Below are positions 59,739 to 64,000 of a stretch of 64,000 bases of DNA, in pieces. Origin of the DNA: Pantoea rodasii (GTDB lineage Bacteria > Pseudomonadota > Gammaproteobacteria > Enterobacterales > Enterobacteriaceae); assembly GCF_002095465.1 (NCBI RefSeq), contig NZ_MLFP01000001.1, positions 310,001 to 374,000 of the forward strand, read 5' to 3'. The notes below the pieces were generated by a model. That model was not told where the DNA came from. It made no database searches and was given only the letters and a program-made list of their open reading frames with translations. A program made the translations under genes and the position numbers. Within the stretch, counting starts at the first letter, position 1. Each line of letters opens with the position of its first letter.

Positions 59739-60611
59739 ATGGAAGACTTAAATGTCGTCGATGGCATTAACAGTGCTGGCGGCTGGCTGGTACGTAATCA
59801 GGCACTGATCCTGAGCTATGCGGTGAATATCGTTGCCGCGATTATCACCATCATCATCGGTATGTTCATCGCACGTCTTATCTCCAATGCGGTGAATCGC
59901 GTGTTACTGGCGCGTCACATTGATGCCACCGTGGCTGATTTCCTGTCAGCGCTGGTGCGTTACGGAATTATCGCCTTTACCATCATTGCCGCGCTGGGAC
60001 GCGTGGGTGTGCAGACCGCCTCAGTGATCGCCGTGCTGGGTGCCGCCGGTTTAGCCGTAGGTCTGGCCTTGCAAGGTTCGCTGTCGAACCTCGCCGCGGG
60101 TGTGCTGCTGGTGACCTTCCGTCCGTTCAAAACCGGTGAGTTCGTAGACCTCGGCGGCGTGATGGGTACGGTGCAGAACGTGCAGATCTTCTCCACCACC
60201 ATGAAAAGTGCCGACGGTAAAATTGTGGTGGTGCCAAACGGTAAAATCATCGCTGGTAACATCATCAACTACTCACGTGAGCCGATTCGTCGTAACGAAT
60301 TCATTATCGGCGTGGCCTACGATGCGGATGTTGATAAGGTGATCGCGCTGTTCCAGGAAGTGGTTGAGGCGGACGAGCGCGTGCTGAAAGACATGGGCAT
60401 TCAGATCGGCCTGAACGAACTGGCGGCTTCTTCGCTGAACTTTGTGGTGCGCTGCTGGAGTAAAAGCAGTGACCTGCAGAACGTTTACTGGGATCTGATG
60501 AAGAACTTCAAGCGTACGCTGGATGCCAACGGTATTGGTATTCCGTATCCACAGATGGATGTGCATCTGCATCAGGTGAAAAGCGAGCAGCAGGCTGCGC
60601 GCACCGAGTAA
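59739..60611 (+). CDS. mscS: Small-conductance mechanosensitive channel
   Basis: Inner-membrane tension-gated channel released on hypo-osmotic shock. 290 residues. Three N-terminal helices; the pore helix TM3 carries the Gly/Ala packing pattern [26 protein letters not shown]; the cytoplasmic vestibule has [19 protein letters not shown] and [19 protein letters not shown] few residues longer than E. coli MscS. Confidence 0.97.
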   Translation: MEDLNVVDGINSAGGWLVRNQALILSYAVNIVAAIITIIIGMFIARLISNAVNRVLLARHIDATVADFLSALVRYGIIAFTIIAALGRVGVQTASVIAVLGAAGLAVGLALQGSLSNLAAGVLLVTFRPFKTGEFVDLGGVMGTVQNVQIFSTTMKSADGKIVVVPNGKIIAGNIINYSREPIRRNEFIIGVAYDADVDKVIALFQEVVEADERVLKDMGIQIGLNELAASSLNFVVRCWSKSSDLQNVYWDLMKNFKRTLDANGIGIPYPQMDVHLHQVKSEQQAARTE

Positions 60612-60616
60612 CATTC

Positions 60617-60640
60617 AAGGGCACCCGCGGGTGCCCTTAT
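60617..60640 (+). terminator. mscS hairpin terminator
   Basis: AAGGGCACCCGCGGGTGCCCTT, a perfect palindrome followed by ATT only, so the termination signal is moderate. Confidence 0.6.
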
Positions 60641-60741
60641 TGCATCACTTTTGCTAATCCCCGATTAATTCTTTCAATTTCCACTAATATCCTCGCGTCA
60701 CTATACTGCATCGCATTACCTCGTTATTCAGGACTGTCATC

Positions 60742-61365
60742 GTGTTAACTGTTTACTTACAAGGGCTTGCTCTTGGCGCTGCACTGATTCTGCCGCTTGG
60801 CCCGCAAAACGCATTCGTGATGAATCAGGGCATCAAACGCCATTACCATCTAATGACGGCGGGACTCTGCACGCTCAGCGACATTTTGCTGATTTGCGGT
60901 GGCATCTTTGGCGGCAGTGCGCTGCTAAACCAGTCGCCTGTCCTGCTGATGCTGATTACCTGGGCGGGCGTGGCATTTCTGCTGTGGTACGGCTGGGGTG
61001 CGCTGCGTAGCGCGTGGCAGGGCGATGTGACGCTAGCCGATGATGCGGTGATGAAGCAAGGTCGCTGGCGCATCATTGCCACCATTGTGGCGGTGACGTG
61101 GCTCAACCCACATGTCTATCTCGACACCTTTGTGGTGCTCGGCAGCCTCGGTAGCCAGCTGCCTTCTACCGCCGCGCGCCAGTGGTTCGCGTTGGGCACG
61201 GTGAGTGCCTCGATTATCTGGTTCTTTGGCCTGGCGCTGCTGGCGGCGTGGCTGTCACCGCGCCTGCGCACCGTGCGCGCCCAGCGCATCATCAATCTGC
61301 TGGTGGGTGGCGTGATGTGGTTTATCGCTATCCAGCTGGCGCGTCAGGGTATCGCCGCGTTCTGA
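60742..61365 (+). CDS. argO: L-arginine exporter (LysE family)
   Basis: Six-helix inner-membrane exporter of arginine. 207 residues. [20 protein letters not shown] (family signature), [18 protein letters not shown] and [23 protein letters not shown] match E. coli ArgO. The last 22 bp overlap the convergent oxidoreductase gene. In E. coli argO is controlled by ArgP (IciA); no site was identified here. Confidence 0.95.
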   Translation: MLTVYLQGLALGAALILPLGPQNAFVMNQGIKRHYHLMTAGLCTLSDILLICGGIFGGSALLNQSPVLLMLITWAGVAFLLWYGWGALRSAWQGDVTLADDAVMKQGRWRIIATIVAVTWLNPHVYLDTFVVLGSLGSQLPSTAARQWFALGTVSASIIWFFGLALLAAWLSPRLRTVRAQRIINLLVGGVMWFIAIQLARQGIAAF

Positions 61366-63623
61366 TGAAGATGTAAGCCGTAAAGTGCGGGCAGCGCGCC
61401 CGCACTGGCGATCAGTTCTAAGCGTATCTGCCGGAAACTCACGCTCTGCGGTACGGCGTGATGGCACAGCGAATGATGATTATCCTGCACCTCGACTAAT
61501 AATATTTCATCCAGCCATAACCGGTAATGCGTGGTGCAGTGCGGCGTCACCGACTGCGCATGGCCCATCTGCACCGTTTCCATCGCGTGGTCGAAGTCAT
61601 TATCAAACAGCAGGGTGATGTGGCTGGCCTGCTGGGCATCTTCCCAGCGCCAGCTGACGCTGGGTTGTGCATCATCCAGCGCGGGCACCCAACTGTTGGT
61701 GTGCTGTTCCGGGCGCAGCTTGCCGTTGAGCAGGTAGTCGCGATGCCAGAGTTTTAACGGCGTTTCCAATGCGAACGCCAGCAGTACCTGATGCGGCGCA
61801 CGGCGCGGCAGCCAGAAATCGAACTCATCCACGCCGTAATCGCCATCGTTGATCTGTCGAGTGCGTTTCGCCACGCGCGGATTGAGACTGTTGAACACCA
61901 TCATGATGCCCGGCAACCGCTGACGCGTGAGCGCGACTTCCACCGCTGGATTCTCTTCAAAGGCGATAAACAGATAGCGGTCGCTATCCGCGCGGTAATC
62001 AAAGCTCAATCGATAGCTGCCCTGATCGTTAATCGTCAGCGTCTGGCTGGCGACGTGTTGATCGCCACAGGTGTTGGCCGGGTTGTCACTGGTGAGCAGC
62101 GAAACCTGCAGTTTCTGCGTGTGTCTGGCACGCAGTTGCACGGTTATCGCCGGTAAGCGTTCACCGGCTTTTAACGGCAGCAGCAAGGCACAGCGTGCTT
62201 GCAGCGGCTGCCAGCCGCCATCAGCGGGCAGGGCGCTGAGTTGTAAGGTGCTACTGACCTCGACCTGCGCATTGTTAGCCGGATTCACCAGTGCATGACG
62301 TGGAATGAACGCGCCCTGACGCAGCAACTGCTGCTGCAACACGCCGACGCGATCCGGCTGTGCCAGCTGTGAAGGCGTCAATTGCTGTTGCTGACAAATC
62401 GCCGCCGCACGTCCCACCACTTCGCCCAACACGCCGCAGGTGCACATCACGCGCGCACTGCCAAAGGCGACGTGGGTGGCGGAGATCAAGCGTCCGGTGA
62501 GCAGCAGATTGTCCAGCGACTGGCTGTAAAGCGCGCGGAACGGGATGGTGTAAGTGCCTTTGCTGTGAAACTGGCGACAGCCGTCGTGTTCGCTGTAAAC
62601 GCCATCGGCCGGATGCAGATCAATCGACCAGCCGCCGTACGCTACGGCATCATAGTGGTCGCGCTGTTCAATGATGTCCTGCTGACACAACAAGGTGTCG
62701 CCGACAAAGCGGCGGCTTTCGCGCTTACCGGGGATCAGGCCAACCCATTCGATGGTTAGCGTATCGGCATCGGGGAACTCGCCGGAGTTTTTGATGTAAT
62801 CCCACACGCCCCAAACGATTTTCCACAGCTCCCATTTGATGGTTTCACTTTCGTGCACCGTATCCAGCCTTCCACCCCATTCCAGCCACCACAAATCGCA
62901 GCCGTTTAGATCGGAAGTCAGGCGTTTGTAGCGTGGAATGTCCGTGATGTCTTTCAGCGCGAAAGAGGGCGCGACAAAGCGCACCGGCTGCGAAGTGCGC
63001 TGAGTGTAGAAGTAAATCGAGTGGCCGAGCTTGTGGCCAAAGTGTTCGCCCGGCGCCATCTTTTCACCGAACTCTTCAATCGTTTCCGCGCCCACGCGAT
63101 GCGCTGCGCCCGCCAGATAACCCAGTACGCCATCGCCACTGGCATCGATAAACTGGCTGGCCTTGACGTGATAGCGCGTCTGGTTGATGGCGTTGAAGGC
63201 CTGCACCGATTTCAAATGGCGGCCGGTTTGCTCGATATCGTGCACCACGGTGTTGAGCAGTAAGGTTAATCCGGGCTGAGACTGCACCAAATCCAGCAAC
63301 AGCATATCGAACAGCACCGGATTGCCCTCTTTGTTACGCCACAGGTTCTCTTCCATGATCTCGCCCATGATGCCGCCTTCGCGCGCCCAGCGGTTGTTAT
63401 TGCCCATGTGCGATGTCGCACCATTGGCCCACAAACGCACTTCGCTGGAGGCGTTGCCGCCCAGCACCGGACGATCCTGAATTAACACCACCTGAAGACC
63501 CTCACGCGCGGCGGCCAGTGCGGCACATACTCCGGCGAGACCGCCGCCAGCGACCAAAACATCGGCGTTTAATCGCAGCTCTGGGAAGTGGCGCGCATTT
63601 TGCGAAGAGTAAGTCTGCATCAT
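61344..63623 (-). CDS. FAD-dependent oxidoreductase with C-terminal beta domain
   Basis: 759 residues. The N-terminal Rossmann motif [43 protein letters not shown] and [17 protein letters not shown], plus [35 protein letters not shown], are typical of the FAD_oxidored family. From about residue 430 the protein is a long beta-rich region (carbohydrate-binding-like), with no signal peptide. It is probably a sugar-modifying dehydrogenase; the substrate is unknown. A second ATG one codon in is better spaced from AGGAAG. Divergent from the IclR-family gene, which is the likely regulator. Confidence 0.85.
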   Translation of the reverse strand: MMQTYSSQNARHFPELRLNADVLVAGGGLAGVCAALAAAREGLQVVLIQDRPVLGGNASSEVRLWANGATSHMGNNNRWAREGGIMGEIMEENLWRNKEGNPVLFDMLLLDLVQSQPGLTLLLNTVVHDIEQTGRHLKSVQAFNAINQTRYHVKASQFIDASGDGVLGYLAGAAHRVGAETIEEFGEKMAPGEHFGHKLGHSIYFYTQRTSQPVRFVAPSFALKDITDIPRYKRLTSDLNGCDLWWLEWGGRLDTVHESETIKWELWKIVWGVWDYIKNSGEFPDADTLTIEWVGLIPGKRESRRFVGDTLLCQQDIIEQRDHYDAVAYGGWSIDLHPADGVYSEHDGCRQFHSKGTYTIPFRALYSQSLDNLLLTGRLISATHVAFGSARVMCTCGVLGEVVGRAAAICQQQQLTPSQLAQPDRVGVLQQQLLRQGAFIPRHALVNPANNAQVEVSSTLQLSALPADGGWQPLQARCALLLPLKAGERLPAITVQLRARHTQKLQVSLLTSDNPANTCGDQHVASQTLTINDQGSYRLSFDYRADSDRYLFIAFEENPAVEVALTRQRLPGIMMVFNSLNPRVAKRTRQINDGDYGVDEFDFWLPRRAPHQVLLAFALETPLKLWHRDYLLNGKLRPEQHTNSWVPALDDAQPSVSWRWEDAQQASHITLLFDNDFDHAMETVQMGHAQSVTPHCTTHYRLWLDEILLVEVQDNHHSLCHHAVPQSVSFRQIRLELIASAGALPALYGLHLHQNAAIP

Positions 63624-63679
63624 TTGCTTCCTGTCATGCTGAGGCTAAGATTGGTGTTTTGAGCGCCACAGGGTGATCT

Positions 63680-64000
63680 ATGTCTTCTCAACCCAACCAA
63701 AGCCTGATTGATGGGATTCGCTGCTTGCAATATCTGGTTTCCAGCGATAAAGCCGTGGGCTGCCGTGAACTGGCGCGACAGATGGATATGAACAGCACGC
63801 GCGTTAACCGCCTGCTGATGACCATGGCATCGATTGGCCTGACGATTCAGGATGAACATCGGCGCTATTTGCCCGGTCCGGGTATTCATGCGCTGGCGGC
63901 GCAGGCCATTCGCGGCTCCTCGCTGTTTGCCCAGGCGCTGCCACAGCTGGATGCACATGCGCCGCGCGACATCGTGGTGGCGCTCGGTGTGCTGTGGGAG
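63680..64000 (+). CDS. IclR-family transcriptional regulator, 3' part beyond window
   Basis: The first 107 residues, from MSSQPNQSLIDGIRCLQYL. Winged helix-turn-helix of the IclR type: KAVGCRELARQMDMNSTRVNRLLMTMASIGL, then the wing and the linker toward the effector-binding domain. Divergent from the oxidoreductase gene with 56 bp between starts, a usual arrangement for a local catabolic regulator. Confidence 0.88.
   Translation, partial: MSSQPNQSLIDGIRCLQYLVSSDKAVGCRELARQMDMNSTRVNRLLMTMASIGLTIQDEHRRYLPGPGIHALAAQAIRGSSLFAQALPQLDAHAPRDIVVALGVLWE

Overview
The window is chromosomal DNA of a member of the Enterobacterales. Synteny and protein similarity to E. coli, together with the kinds of intergenic repeat seen, suggest the Erwiniaceae (Pantoea/Erwinia group). 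The genus is an inference. Two blocks of conserved core genes flank an accessory block of about 40 kb.

Left core block (1-10 kb): gshB (cut by the window edge), rsmE, endA, sprT and galP lie on the minus strand, followed by metK (minus) and divergent speA (plus). A toxin-type-44 gene and a candidate membrane-anchored immunity gene sit between galP and metK. Their terminator is a near copy of the metK terminator. galP has a clear CRP site and GalR-type operators.

Accessory block (10.0-50.4 kb) lies between speA and speB, which are neighbours in E. coli. Its first half, all on the plus strand, encodes a frameshifted EAL-domain c-di-GMP phosphodiesterase, a 59-codon ORF, a giant BapA/LapA-type adhesin (about 5,965 residues when read across two single-base breaks; about 50 Ig-like repeats) and its type I secretion system (outer-membrane channel, ABC exporter, membrane-fusion protein). 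Its second half is a group-2-type capsule locus: region 1 kpsE-kpsD-kpsC-kpsS (plus), AT-rich region 2 (minus), and region 3 kpsM-kpsT (minus) with a JUMPstart/ops element upstream. Region 2 encodes a Stealth-family phosphotransferase, a GT-A/CDP-glycerol-phosphotransferase/repeat-domain polymerase (about 1,240 residues), and an alpha/beta-hydrolase with a beta-rich partner. This suggests a teichoic-acid-like, phosphate-containing capsule on a Kdo lipid anchor.

Right core block (50.5-64 kb): speB, two tiny paralogous membrane-protein genes, a yidB-like gene, loiP, tkt, epd-pgk-fbaA, mscS, argO, a FAD-dependent oxidoreductase and a divergent IclR-family regulator (cut by the window end).

At least eight, possibly nine, genes-breaking single-base indels lie at short homopolymers, all in the accessory block. 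Reading across each gives a coherent protein, so sequencing error is as likely as real decay. This must be settled before any of these genes is called a pseudogene.
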